From assembly GCF_902686445.1 (NCBI RefSeq), contig NC_062232.1, positions 11,081,105 to 11,145,104 on the forward strand: a stretch of DNA of 64,000 nucleotides. Direction: 5' to 3'. This stretch comes from Sciurus carolinensis (Eukaryota > Chordata > Mammalia > Rodentia > Sciuridae). The notes under the pieces are model-generated. The model was not told the DNA's origin, made no database searches, and saw only the letters and a program-made list of their open reading frames with translations. Position numbers and translations under genes: made by a program. Numbering within the stretch: the first letter of the stretch is position 1; the number at the start of each line of letters is the position of its first letter. Positions 1-9,960 of the stretch are shown in pieces.

Positions 1-149
1 CAGTCCTTTTGTATATTTTATTTAGAGACAGGGTCTCGCTAAGTTGCTTAGGACCTCCCTAAATTGCTGAGGTTGACTTTGAACTCATAATCCTCCAGCC
101 TCAGCCTCCCAAGCTGCTGGGATTACAGGTATGCACCCTCGCACCCTGC
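1..149 (-). mobile_element. B1-dID dimeric SINE, cut by window edge
   Basis: Read on the minus strand this is the 7SL-derived B1 half of the dimeric B1-dID SINE: a 'GGATTACAGG'-type box (here seen as its complement near 118-128), then the 'AGGCTGAGG' region and 'GAGACCCTGTCTC' near the left edge. The tRNA-like ID half would lie beyond base 1; only a 'cagtcc' remnant remains. Four fuller copies occur elsewhere in the window. Confidence 0.8.
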
Positions 150-376
150 CAGTGACTTCTTCTTTATCAAATCTAATATGTAAGGCTCTGTCCTTCACTT
201 CCTTCCACCTCTGAATTTGCTACAAATTCATGTTGACCTCATGAAACCTCTCCTCTGACTTTTAAAATCCAGCTCTACCTGATTTCCAACCTCTGAAGAC
301 CTTTCTTCTCTCTTTGACTCTGTCCTTTCCTTCCTTATATCTGCAAACATAAGCGTCCCTCAAGGATTTGCCCTCT

Positions 377-840
377 TGTGGTAGGACAGAATGGAAACGT
401 TAGCAGTTTAAGAGCTGACAGGCTGTGTTTTTGCACGCTGACACACAGTAGCTCTGCATACTGACATTTAACCATAAGGGCTGGCAGGGGCTAACAGGTA
501 CCTGTAAACAGGTAGCCACTGTAGCAGAAGCAGGAAACAATGTGGTGGGGACAGAACAACCCCCTTTAAGCTTAGTGCAGTGAGAGCCCCTAAGCTGTAC
601 GTGCTAAGAGTCCCGGCTATTGACAAGCTTGTGTCCATATAAGGAATGTAGAATGCACCCTCCAAGAGAAGAGCACCAACTCCCTTGCCTTGATGTACCC
701 CAAACTTGCTTATTATGTATAAAAGTAAAAGCTCCGCTGCACTCAGGCTCAGACTTTGGGAATTACCCACCCGGGCTGTGGCGCCACTAATAAAATGTTG
801 CTTCCAGATCTTGGTGTCCTAACCCTCATTTCCTGCGTCA
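377..840 (+). mobile_element. Solo endogenous-retrovirus LTR
   Basis: This 464-bp block begins with TG and ends with CA, and is flanked by the same four bases, CTCT, at 373-376 and 841-844. It has a TATA box (TATAAAAG, 718-725) and a poly(A) signal (AATAAA, 789-794) about 70 bp apart on the plus strand, the order expected for the U3, R and U5 parts of an LTR. A four-base duplication suits class I (gammaretrovirus-like) elements. No retroviral internal sequence is next to it, so it is a solo LTR left by recombination. It sits in ASB9 intron 2, antisense to that gene. The family was not identified by search. Confidence 0.72.
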
Positions 841-916
841 CTCTAATCTTTTTCTTTTCTCTCAATACTTACTCTTTCCCTCTCTCCCTTTTCCCCATCC
901 CCCTTTCCCTCTCATA

Positions 917-955
<39 letters not shown>
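917..955. repeat. (CA)n microsatellite
   Basis: An uninterrupted run of about 19 CA dinucleotides, preceded by a pyrimidine-rich tract (about 845-915). Confidence 0.95.
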
Positions 956-958
<3 letters not shown>

Positions 959-1184
959 CATGCACTTACTGTCAAATCTAAATCTCCACCCATGGTACAT
1001 TTTCTAATTTCCTGATAAGACAAAATCAACTAGAGACCCAGCTAGCAACATAAACTCAGCCTTTGCCAACCTGAATGAAAGCTCCATTTTGCTAACCCTA
1101 ATTCTCTTACCTGCTCCACCATCTTGATTCATACCTAGAATTAAGACTTCAGGAGGGAAGATGGCAGAATGATTCCCAATTCCC

Positions 1185-1350
1185 AAGTTCAAATACTAGC
1201 ACCATCACCGAACAAGTGATGTGACCTTAGGTGAGTTACTTATCTCCCTAAATCTCAATTACTTCGTCTGAAAAATGGGGACAATTGTACTTACCTTAAA
1301 AAATGATTATGAAGACTAAAAATGATGTATGAAAAATTTAGCACTCAGTA
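1185..1350 (+). mobile_element. MIR SINE fragment
   Basis: Shows the MIR core order: a 'gtgaccttaggtgagttactt' type block, 'cctaaatctcaa', 'ctgaaaaatggggacaa', then a degraded 'gattatgaagactaaa' tail. It is diverged, consistent with an ancient element. Confidence 0.75.
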
Positions 1351-1589
1351 ACTTCTAGGCATTTATTATCTGAAATTTCTTCTTCTTTGTCACTTAGCTT
1401 TCAATCAGCTGCCATATCCTAAAGATTTGCTGTGTCACAATGCCAGTTATCTTTCCTTGTTTCCACCCTGGTAGTGATTTAACCTTTTGAGAATCACAGT
1501 GGGTAGCATAAGGAGTTTGATGCAAGTTGCTGAAAGTCAGTCCTCATCATTTGCTTGTGGTGAGATGTTACTGAAAAAGTTCTCAAGTC

Positions 1590-1750
1590 TTAACAATACA
1601 TTGTAAACACCTGGGAAGCTTTACGCACATCCTGATATCCAGGCTGCATACCAGGGCAATTGCAATATAATCAAAAGAGGATGAATTCAGACCTCAGTAT
1701 TTCTAAGGGCCCCCACAGCCCAAGGGAATTCTAATGTGCAGTCTGGAGAG
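1590..1750 (+). mobile_element. MER20-like DNA transposon fossil
   Basis: The block contains 'acctgggaagcttt' near its start and 'ttctaatgtgcag' near its end, resembling the two inverted ends of MER20-type hAT elements. It is diverged, and the family assignment is tentative. Confidence 0.35.
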
Positions 1751-1808
1751 AAAAAGGTCACTGATATAGTCAAGTGGTACTCAATCACTTTCTGCTGACC
1801 TAATAAAT

Positions 1809-1819
1809 CACCACCATTG
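1809..1819. repeat. L1 target-site duplication, left copy
   Basis: CACCACCATTG, followed by the T run that is the complement of the L1 poly(A) tail. The same bases recur at 8014-8024. Six following T residues may extend the duplication to 17 bp. Confidence 0.9.
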
Positions 1820-1835
1820 TTTTTTTTTTTTTTTT

Positions 1836-2002
1836 ACATAGAGCAATGATGTTTATTTTTTTCCCTTCCCCCCCACCCCTCCCACCCCTCTTTTCCCTCT
1901 ATACAGTCCTTCTTTCCTTCATTCTTACCGCTCTCCTTATCCCTAACCCTAAACCTAACCCTAAACCTAATGCTAACCCCTCCCACCCCCCATTATATGT
2001 CC
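1836..2002 (-). promoter_or_regulatory. L1 3' UTR with G-rich, telomere-like tract
   Basis: On the minus strand this stretch has several runs of GGGTTAG and GGTTTAGGG type (complement at about 1937-1980), then further G runs (complement of the C-rich block 1867-1890), and ends in the poly(A) tail. G-rich tracts able to form quadruplexes are a known feature of L1 3' UTRs. The partner element at 9651-11304 has a related G-rich 3' UTR (11055-11175) with less telomere-like character. Confidence 0.7.
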
Positions 2003-5000
2003 TCATCCGCTTATCAGCGAGATCATTCGTCCTTTAGTTTTTTGAGATTGGCTTATCTCACTTAGCATGATATTCTCCAATTTAGTCCATTTGCCTACAA
2101 ATGCCATAATTTTATCATTCTTCATTGCGGAGTAATATTCCATTGTATAAATATGCCACAGTTTCTTTATCCATTCATCAACTGAAGGGCATCTAGGTTG
2201 GTTCCACAATCTGGCTATGGTGAATTGAGCAGCAATGAACATTGATGTGGCTGTATCTCTGTAGTATGCTGATTTTAAGTCCTTTGGGTATAGGCCAAGG
2301 AGTGGGATAGCTGGGTCAAATGGTGTTTCCATTCCAAGCTTTCTGAGGAATCTCCATACTGCTTTCCAGAGTGGCTGCACTAATTTGCAACCCCACCAGG
2401 AATGTATGAGTGTACCTTTTTCACCACATCCTCGCCAACACCTATTGTTGCTTGTATTCTTGATAATCGCCATTCTAATTGGGGTGAGATGAAATCTTAG
2501 GGTAGTTTTGATTTGCATTTCCCTTATTACTAGGGATGTTGAACATTTTTTCATATATCTGGTGATTACTTGTACATCTTCTTCTGTGAAGTGTCTGTTC
2601 ATTTCCTTAGCCCATTTGTTGATTGGATTATTTGTATTCTTTGTGTAGAGTTTTTTGAGTTCTTTATAGATTCTGGAAATTAGCACTCTATCTGAGGTAT
2701 GGTTGGCAAAAATATTCTCCCACTCTGTAGGCTCTCTCTTCACATTTCTGATAGTTTCCTTTGCTGAGAGAAAGCTTTTTAGTTTGAATCTATCCCAGTT
2801 GTTGATTCTTGCTTTTATTTCTTGTGCTATGGGAGTCCTGTTAAGGAAGTCTGATCCTAAGCCAACAAGTTGAAGATTTGGACCTACTTTTTCTTCTATA
2901 AGATGCAGGGTCTCTGGTCTGATTCCGAGGTCCTTGATCCATTTTGAGTTGAGTTTTGTGTAGGGTGAGAGATAGGGGTTTAATTTCATTCTATTGCATA
3001 TGGTTTTCCAGTTTTCCCAGCACCATTTGTTGAAGAGGCTATCTTTTCTCCATTGCATATTTTTGGAACCTTTGTCTAGTATTAGAAAATTGTATTTATT
3101 TGGGTTTGTGTCCATGTCCTCTATTCTGTACCATTGATCTACCTGTCTATTTTGGTACCAATACCATGCCGTTTTTGTTACTATTGCTTTGTAGTAGAGT
3201 TGAAGATCTGGTATTGCAATACCCCCTGCTTCGCTCTTGCTACTGAGGATTGCTTTAGCTATTCTAGGTTTTTTATTCTTCCAGATGAATTTCATAATTG
3301 CTTGCTCTATTTCTGCAAGGTACATCATTGGGATTTTAATAGGAATTGCATTGAATCTGTATAGCACTTTAGGTAGTATGGCCATTTTGACAATATTAAT
3401 TCTGCCTATCCAGGAACATGGGAGATCTTTCTATCTTCTAAGGTTTTCTTTAATTTCTTTCTTTAGTGGTCTGTAGTTCTCATTGTAGAGGTCTTTCACC
3501 TCTTTTGTGAGATTGATTCCCAAGTATTTTATTTTTTTCGATGCTATTGTGAATGGGGTAGTTTTCCTAACTTCTTTTTCTGAAGATTCATCACTTATGT
3601 ATAAAAATGCATTGGATTTATGAGCATTGATCTTGTAACCTGCTACTTTACTGAATTCACTTATGAGTTCTAAAAGTTTTCTGGTGGAATTTCCAGGTTC
3701 CTCTAAATATATAATCATGTCATCAGCGAACAGGGATAGTTTGAGTTCTTCTTTTCCTATTCGTATCCCTTTAATTTCTTTGGTTTGTCTGATTGCTCTG
3801 GCTAGAGTCTCAAGGACGATGTTGAATAGAAGCGGTGAAAGAGGGCATCCCTGCCTTGTTCCAGTTTTTAGGGGGAACGCTTTCAGTTTTTCACCATTTA
3901 GAATGATATTAGCCATGGGCTTAGCGTAGATTGCCTTTATAATGTTAAGGAAAGTTCCCACTATCCCAATTTTTTCTAGTGTTTTGAGCATGAAGGGATG
4001 CTGTATTTTATCGAATGCTTTTTCTGCATCTATTGAAATAATCATGTGATTCTTAACTTTAAGTCTGTTGATATGGTGAATGACATTTATTGATTTCTGG
4101 ATGTTGAACCAACCTTGCATCCCTGGGATAAAACCCACTTGATCGTGGTGCACTATCTTTTTAATATATATTTGTATGCGATTTGCTAAAATTTTGTTGA
4201 GAATTTTTGCGTCGATGTTCATTAAGGATATTGGTCTGAAATTTTCTTTCCTCGATGTGTCTCTGTCTGGTTTAGGTATCAGGGTGATATTAGCTTCATA
4301 GAACGAGTTTGGGAGGGTTCCCTCCTCTTCTATTTCATGGAATAGTTTGAGGAGTATTGGAATGAGCTCTTCTTTAAAGGTTTTGTAGAACTCGGCTGAG
4401 AACCCATCTGGTCCTGGACTTTTCTTTGTTGGTAGGCTTTTGATGACCTCTTCTATTTCATTGCTTGAAATTGGTTTATTTAAGTTGTGTATGTCCTCCT
4501 CGTTCAGTTTAGGTAATTCATATGTCTCTAGAAATTTGTTGATGTCTTCGAGGTTTTCTGTTTTGTTGGAGTATAGATTTTCAAAATAGCTTCTAATTAT
4601 GTTTTGTATTTCACTCGTGTCTGTTGTGATGTTTCCTTGTTCATTCCGAATTTTAGTAATTTGAGTTTTCTCCCTCTTTCTCTTTGTTAGTGTGGCTAAG
4701 GGTTTATCAATTTTATTTATTTTTTCAAAGAACCTACTATTTATTTTGTTAATTTTTCCAATTGTTTCTTTTGTTTCGATTTTGTTGATTTCGGCTCTTA
4801 TTTTAACTATTTCCTGTCTTCTACTACTTTTGGTATTGGTCTGCTCTTCTTTTTCTAGCGCTTTGAGCTGTAGTGTTAAGTCGTTTATTTGTTGATTTCT
4901 ACTTCTTTTTTTGAATGTGCTCCATGAAATAAATCTTCCTCTAAGTACTGCTTTCATAGTGTCCCAGAGATTTTGATATGATGTGTCTTTGTTCTCGTTT

Positions 5001-5850
5001 ACTTTTAAGAATTTTTTTATTTCCCTCCTGATGTCTTCTGTTATCCATTCATCATATATAGTGTATTATTTAATCTCCAGGTATTGGAGAAGTTTCTGTT
5101 TTTTATTCTGTCATTTATTTCTAATTTCAATCCATTATGATCTGATAGAGTACAAGGTAGTATCTCTATCTTCTTGTATTTGCTAACAGTAGCTTTGTGG
5201 CATAAAATATGGTCTATTTTAGAGAAGGATCCATGTGCTGCTGAGAAGAAAGTGTATTCGTTCTTTGTTGGATGGTATATTCTATATATGTCCGTTAAGT
5301 CTAAATTGTTGATTGTGTTGTTGAGATCTATAGTTTCTTTATTCAATTTTTGTTTGGACGATCTATCCAGTGGTGAGAGAGGTGTGTTAAAATCGCCTAG
5401 TATTATTGTGTTGTGGTCTATTTGATTTCTGGAATTGAGAAGGATTTGTTTGACGTACGTGGATGAGCCAATGTTCGGGGCATAGATATTTATGATTGTT
5501 ATGTCTTGCTGATTTATGCTTCTCTTAAGCAGCATGTAATGTCCTTCTTTATCCCTTCTGACTAGTTTTGGTTTGAAGTCCACATTATCTGAGATGAGGA
5601 TGGATACTCCAGCTTTTTTGCAGTGTCCATGTGCATGGTATGTTTTTCCCCATCCTTTCACCTTTAGTCTATGGGTGTCTCTTTCTATGAGATGAGTCTC
5701 TTGCAGGCAGCATATTGTTGGATTTTTCTTTTTAATCCAATCTGCCAGTCTGTGTCTTTTGATTGATGAATTCAGGCCATTAACATTCAGGGTTATTATT
5801 GTGATATGATTTGTATTCCCAGTCAATTGACTCATATTTGTTTTTGACAT
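2003..5850 (-). pseudogene. L1 ORF2: endonuclease and reverse transcriptase, two lesions
   Basis: ORF2 encodes the L1 endonuclease and reverse transcriptase that nick target DNA and copy L1 RNA. The frame from 5850 to about 5050 holds the apurinic-type endonuclease with its catalytic neighbourhoods LQETH, GDFNT and SDHNG. From about 4957 to 3431 comes the reverse transcriptase, with FADDMIIYL and [18 protein letters not shown] intact. From about 3430 to 2003 comes the C-terminal cysteine-bearing region ([17 protein letters not shown]). Two lesions are visible: a one-base loss near 5050-5062, which ends the endonuclease frame at 5041, and an in-frame TAG at 3431-3433 where related L1s have tryptophan. 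The total span of about 1280 codons matches the usual ORF2 length of about 1275. As it stands it should not make a full ORF2 protein. Confidence 0.95.
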
Positions 5851-5881
5851 GATTTGGTTTCTCCTTTATTTGGCTATTCCT

Positions 5882-6928
5882 TTAGGCTAGCACCTCCTGT
5901 TGCTGATTTGCATCGTTGGTTTTCATCTCTTCCTCATGGAATATTTTACTGAGAATGTTCTGTAATGCTGGCTTTCTTTTTGAAAATTCCTTTAGCTTTT
6001 GTTTATCATGGAAGGATCTTATTTCATCGTCAAATTTGAAGGTAAGTTTTGCTGGGTATAAGATTCTTGGTTGACATCCGTTTTCTTTCAGGGCTTGGTA
6101 TATGTTTTTCCAGGCCCTTCTGGCTTTTTGGGTCTGGATTGAAAAATCTGCTGATATTCTTATTGGTTTCCCTCTGAATGTAATTTGATTCTTTTCTCTC
6201 ACGGCCTTTAAAATTCTGTCTTTATTTTGTATGTTAGGTATTTTCATAATAGTGTGCCTTGGTATGTGTCTGTTGTAATTTTGTATGTTTGGAGTTCTAT
6301 AAGCCTCTTGTACTTGGTTTTCCATTTCATTCTTCAGATTTGGGAAATTTTCTGTTATTATTTCATTGAATAGATTGTTCATTCCTTTGGTTTGTTTCTC
6401 TAAGCCTTCCTCAATCCCAATAATTCTTAAATTTGGCCTTTTCATGATATCCCATAATTCTTGTAGATTCTGTTCATGATTTCTTACCATCTTTTCTGTT
6501 TGGCCAACTTTGCTTTCAAGATTAAATAATTTTTCTTCAATGTCTGAGGTTCTGTCTTCCAGGTGTTCTATCCTATTGGTTATGCTTTCTATGGAGTTTT
6601 TAACTTGGTTTATTGTTTCCTTCATTTCAAGTATTTCAGTTTGTTTTTTTTTCAGTATCTCTAACTCTTTATTGAAATGATCTCTTGCTTCCCGTACTTG
6701 GTCTTTTAACTGTTGATTGGTGCGATCATTTAATGCCTGCATTTGCTCTTTCATCTCCTCCTTCAATGCCTGCATTTGCTCTTTCATCTCCTCATTTGCT
6801 TCCCTGATCATTTTAATTACGTACATTCTGAACTCCCTTTCTGACATTTCTTCTGCTGTGCTGTCATTGGGTTTTATTGATGTAGTATCTAGGTTTGTTT
6901 GGGACACTTTCTTCCCTTGTTTTCTCAT
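5882..6928 (-). CDS. L1 ORF1 RNA-binding protein, intact
   Basis: A 348-codon uninterrupted frame for the L1 ORF1 protein, a trimeric nucleic-acid chaperone that coats L1 RNA in the cytoplasm. Residues about 30-150 form a long charged coiled coil rich in E, K, Q and N. The RNA-recognition-type domain follows (starting near PNLRIIGIEEG, residues about 165-180), and then the C-terminal domain (ADFSIQTQKARRAW and the RKPALQNILSKIF region). The length is close to the 338 residues of human ORF1p. Two adjacent copies of an 11-residue block, EEMKEQMQALK/N, lie in the coiled coil. The start ATG at 6928 follows the 5' UTR. ORF2 begins 31 bp after the ORF1 stop. Whether it is expressed cannot be told from the sequence. 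Confidence 0.95.
   Translation of the reverse strand: MRKQGKKVSQTNLDTTSIKPNDSTAEEMSEREFRMYVIKMIREANEEMKEQMQALKEEMKEQMQALNDRTNQQLKDQVREARDHFNKELEILKKKQTEILEMKETINQVKNSIESITNRIEHLEDRTSDIEEKLFNLESKVGQTEKMVRNHEQNLQELWDIMKRPNLRIIGIEEGLEKQTKGMNNLFNEIITENFPNLKNEMENQVQEAYRTPNIQNYNRHIPRHTIMKIPNIQNKDRILKAVREKNQITFRGKPIRISADFSIQTQKARRAWKNIYQALKENGCQPRILYPAKLTFKFDDEIRSFHDKQKLKEFSKRKPALQNILSKIFHEEEMKTNDANQQQEVLA
6732..6797 (-). repeat. 33-bp tandem duplication in L1 ORF1
   Basis: Two adjacent copies (6732-6764 and 6765-6797) of the bases encoding EEMKEQMQAL plus K or N. They are nearly identical and keep the reading frame. Eleven residues is the hendecad length, which can preserve a coiled coil. Confidence 0.9.
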
Positions 6929-8013
6929 ATTGGTCAGCTGTCAGTGGGACCCTGAGATATTGCAGATTTCTGCTATTGGCTTATAGTGTCCCGGTAGATT
7001 TCCAGTGTATCACCTCCCAGCCTTCAGTAGCCTGATGTCTTGGAGGAATCTGATAATGCAGCGTATCTGAAGAAAACTGCCCCTAGCCCCCTACTGGTTC
7101 CACGGTTTGGAACTGGCTCTGTGCAGAAATGCTCTCACTGTGGGCCTGCACCGTGCAGCTGGCCGTGTGGAAGGAGCCCACCGCCGGAGTGTGCAGGGCT
7201 GCCTGTGGAAGACTCTAGCTGCCCTGCCCTGCTCCGATAAGCCACCTCTATCTGGGCCTGCCACCCAGGCCGAGCTTTACCCAGTGGGCAGACTCACCCG
7301 TGGCTCTATTTCAGTCAGAGTCTCTCAATGCCTCCCCTTCTTAACTCCTGGGTTCTGGAGCGACTGGGGGTGCAGTCACCCTCTAGGCCGCCATCTTGGA
7401 TCGCCCCGTGAAGAGAGCCTGCAGCCGGAGTGGGCAGAGCCGCCTGAAGAGTTCTCTGGCTGCCCTGCCCTGATCCCAGAGGCTGCTTGCAGATCCAAGC
7501 TCTCCGTTGGTTCGGGGGCTTGTGGCTGGTTCTATGTAGAAAGCCTCTCACTGGGCGGTCTGCTCCGAGAAACTAGCCTTGAACGGCACCTCCCACCGCA
7601 GGGGTCCAGGCTACTTGGGGAAGTCTCTGGCTGCCCTATCCTCGTCCCTGAAGCTGCTTGTGTGCCGGAGTACGCTGCGCTGCGCTGGCTCCGGGACTTG
7701 GAGCTTGTTCTGGTCAGAAAGGCTCTCACTAGCGGGCCAGTTCCTTTCCAAGAACCTGGAGAAGCTGGCTGTGTGGGCGGGGCCCACCACCGGAGTGCGT
7801 AGGGCTGCCTGTGGAAGACTCTAGCTGCCCTGCCCGGCTCCGATAAGCCACCTCTATCTGGGCCTGCCACCCGGGCCGAGCTTTACCCATTGGGCAGACT
7901 CACCCGTGGCTCTATTTCAGTCCGAGTCTCTCAATGCCTCCCCTTCTTAACTCCTGTGTTCTGGAGCGACTGGGGGTGCAGTCTCCCTCTAGGCCGCCAT
8001 CTTGGATCACCCC
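6929..8013 (-). promoter_or_regulatory. L1 5' UTR / internal promoter with repeated units
   Basis: GC-rich leader of the full-length L1. Two segments, about 7085-7402 and 7680-8008, are close copies offset by about 590-606 bp. Each has the motif CAAGATGGCGGCC at its upstream end (complement at 7388-7399 and 7994-8005). CAAGATGGCGGCC matches the YY1 site that sets the start of transcription in human L1. The spacer also has weaker copies of a shorter unit, for example 'ctctcact' at 7131-7140, 7544-7552 and 7722-7730. This resembles the repeated promoter units of mouse L1s more than the single-copy human 5' UTR. Confidence 0.8.
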
Positions 8014-8024
8014 CACCACCATTG
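8014..8024. repeat. L1 target-site duplication, right copy
   Basis: CACCACCATTG, followed by six T residues, matching 1809-1819. It marks the 5' junction of the full-length L1. Confidence 0.9.
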
Positions 8025-8030
8025 TTTTTT

Positions 8031-9400
8031 AAATAAATTTTTATTGAAGCACAATACATACAAAAATGTTCACAGATCCTAAGTGTAAATCTCAGTGAAT
8101 TAACACCAAGAAAACATATCTGTATAACCACCAAACAGGTAAAGAAAACAAACATTACCAGAGACCTGCATGAGCCCCCTTCAAATTACTACCTACCTCT
8201 CATCCCCAAAGATATTCATGAAACTGACTTCTAACACCATAATTTAATTTTCTGTGGGTTTGACTATTATATTAATTGATCCGTGAAATATGAAATTTTG
8301 TGAGTGTGCTTGGCTATTTTAATTTCAATATGTTGGATGGATTCATTCATTCATCCATTTTCATTACTATATACAGTTTCATTCAATAATATCTATAGTT
8401 CAGATCCGGAATATCCTCCAAGGGCCCATGTGTTCAAGGATTGGCCCCCAGTCTGTGGCAGCACTGGAAAGTGGTAGAACATTTAAGATGTCAGGCCTAG
8501 TGGAAAGAAGCTAAGATACTAGGAGTTTGCCCTTAGAGGGAATACTGGAACCCTGATCCCCTCCTCTTTTACTGCTTCCTGGTCACCTTGAAGTGAGCAG
8601 TTTCCACCACCCCAGGTTTCTGCCATGATATACTGTGCTGCCATGGGCCCCAAGTAACAGAGTCAAGTGACTGTGAACTGGAACCTCAGAAACTATGAGG
8701 CAAAACAGACCTTTCCTCCTTATAAATTGATTTTCTCAGGTATTTTGTCACAGTGATAGAAAGCTGATAAAATCATATGCCATAATTACCCATTTTACAT
8801 TTGATAGACATTTGGCTTGTTTTCAACTTTCTTTTTACTTGCCATTATGAATAGTGCTGTATGAATATACCTGTACCTGTTTTTTATAAACATATATATC
8901 TACTGTGTGTATACCTAGAAATGGACTGCTGAGTTATAGAGTAGGAATTTGTTTAGCTTTAGTAGATATTACTTAATAATTGCCCAAAATGGTTTGTACA
9001 AGTTTACACTTATGCTGGTAATGAAAAAGAGTTCTAGTTGCTCCACATCCTTAACAACACTTGGTATGATCAGTCTCTTCAAATTTAACCATTCTAGTGA
9101 GGAGAAAGGATAGGAGTATCTCAAACTTTTCATTTATATTTCCCCAGTTGACAATAAGCACAGTTCAATTTTTATTGAATATTTGGATATTCCCTATTAT
9201 GAATTGCGAGCTCAAGTCTCTTGTTCACTTTTCTGTTGGGTTTCCTGGCTTAATTTTTTTTGTATTGGTTTTAGACTATGAAATCTAACATTGACTTTAA
9301 ATTAGATTAGGAATTTCAAAGTATCAAAAATATTTTAATGGTTTTGATCCCCATACCACAAAAAACATTTCTAGATATTTATTTACTCCTGGTCTATGGC
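8031..9400 (-). mobile_element. Ancient L1M 3' end, interrupted
   Basis: Diverged L1M-like sequence on the minus strand, including the complement of the 'ccattatgaatagtgctgtatgaa' and 'ttgatagacatttggcttg' blocks seen in old L1 ORF2/3' ends (8790-8960) and a 3' UTR-like block (8040-8390). It is split by an LTR-like repeat at about 8396-8770, and may continue past the younger insertions at 11320-11450. Confidence 0.6.
8396..8770 (+). mobile_element. MaLR-like LTR
   Basis: Contains 'gtctgtggcagcactgg', 'gcctagtggaaagaagct', 'aggcaaaacagacctttcctcc' and ends near 'ttttgtcacagtgatagaaagctgat'. A similar order of blocks, including the ending, occurs at 18123-18545. The layout fits a mammalian ERVL-MaLR solo LTR. 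The exact family was not identified. Confidence 0.55.
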
Positions 9401-9424
9401 TTGCCTCCTCATATTTCATGGTGT

Positions 9425-9625
9425 GGTGGGTGTTCTGGGGATTGAACCCAGGGGTGCTTTACCACTGAGCCACACCCCCAGTCCTTTTTATTTTTTGAGA
9501 CAGGGTCTCCCTAAGTTGCTTAGGACCCTACTAAATTGCTGAGGCTGGCCTTGAACTTGTGATCCTCCTGCCTCAGCCTCCTGAGTCACTGGAATTACAG
9601 GTGTCTGCCACCACACCCAGCACCT
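9425..9625 (-). mobile_element. B1-dID dimeric SINE
   Basis: On the minus strand it has a B1 half (complement of 'cctcagcctcctgagtcactggaattacagg') followed by an ID half (complement of 'gggattgaacccaggggtgctttaccactgagccac'). It is close to copies at 16535 and 31688. Confidence 0.9.
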
Positions 9626-9635
9626 CCTCACTTTT

Positions 9636-9650
9636 AAAATATGACCTTTT
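9636..9650. repeat. Target-site duplication, left copy
   Basis: AAAATATGACCTTTT, a perfect 15-bp match to 11305-11319, bounding the internally deleted L1. Confidence 0.95.
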
Positions 9651-9960
9651 GAGTTTTCAAGATGGCGGACTAGGGGGCGGCTGCATTTCACGTTGCTCCA
9701 GGACACAAGATTCAAAAGAGGAGATAGTGAGAGACTTGGGACCAACTCAAAGCCGCCGGGGGAGTCTCTCCCGTTGGGGAGGCATCCCAGATGGGGCGGT
9801 AGCCCCGGAACGCAGGGAACTTTGTGAAGTAGAGTTGCTCGGCCAGATGCCCCTCCCCCGCTGGAGCGGTAAACACAGACAACTGGGATCATCGTAGAGG
9901 AGGCGGCTCAGCACAGCGCTTGGACTCGGAGCAACCACTGGGGCTCCGGGCGGCTGCCTG

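Larger units (their letters stand above)
1820..8013 (-). mobile_element. Full-length L1 (LINE-1) retrotransposon
   Basis: A complete L1 of about 6.2 kb on the minus strand. In its own 5' to 3' order it has a repeat-bearing, GC-rich 5' UTR (8013-6929), ORF1 (6928-5882), a 31-bp spacer, ORF2 (5850-2003), a G-rich 3' UTR (about 2002-1836) and a poly(A) tail (T run 1820-1835). It is flanked by an 11-17 bp direct repeat, so it inserted by target-primed reverse transcription. ORF1 is open throughout. ORF2 shows one frameshift and one stop codon only. The low decay suggests a fairly recent insertion. It lies in ASB9 intron 2 in the same orientation as ASB9. Confidence 0.96.

Noticed and set aside
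468..770. 100-codon minus-strand open frame
   Set aside because: It lies antisense within the solo LTR and shows no protein family features.
1937..1980. Interstitial telomere repeat
   Set aside because: The units are degenerate and sit exactly in the 3' UTR of the full-length L1, so they belong to the element and are not a chromosome-end relic.
3134..5425. Several plus-strand frames
   Set aside because: They are antisense shadows of L1 ORF2.
7107..7802. 231-codon plus-strand open frame
   Set aside because: It is antisense to the GC-rich L1 5' UTR and changes with its repeat units. It has no recognisable domain and no reason to be coding.
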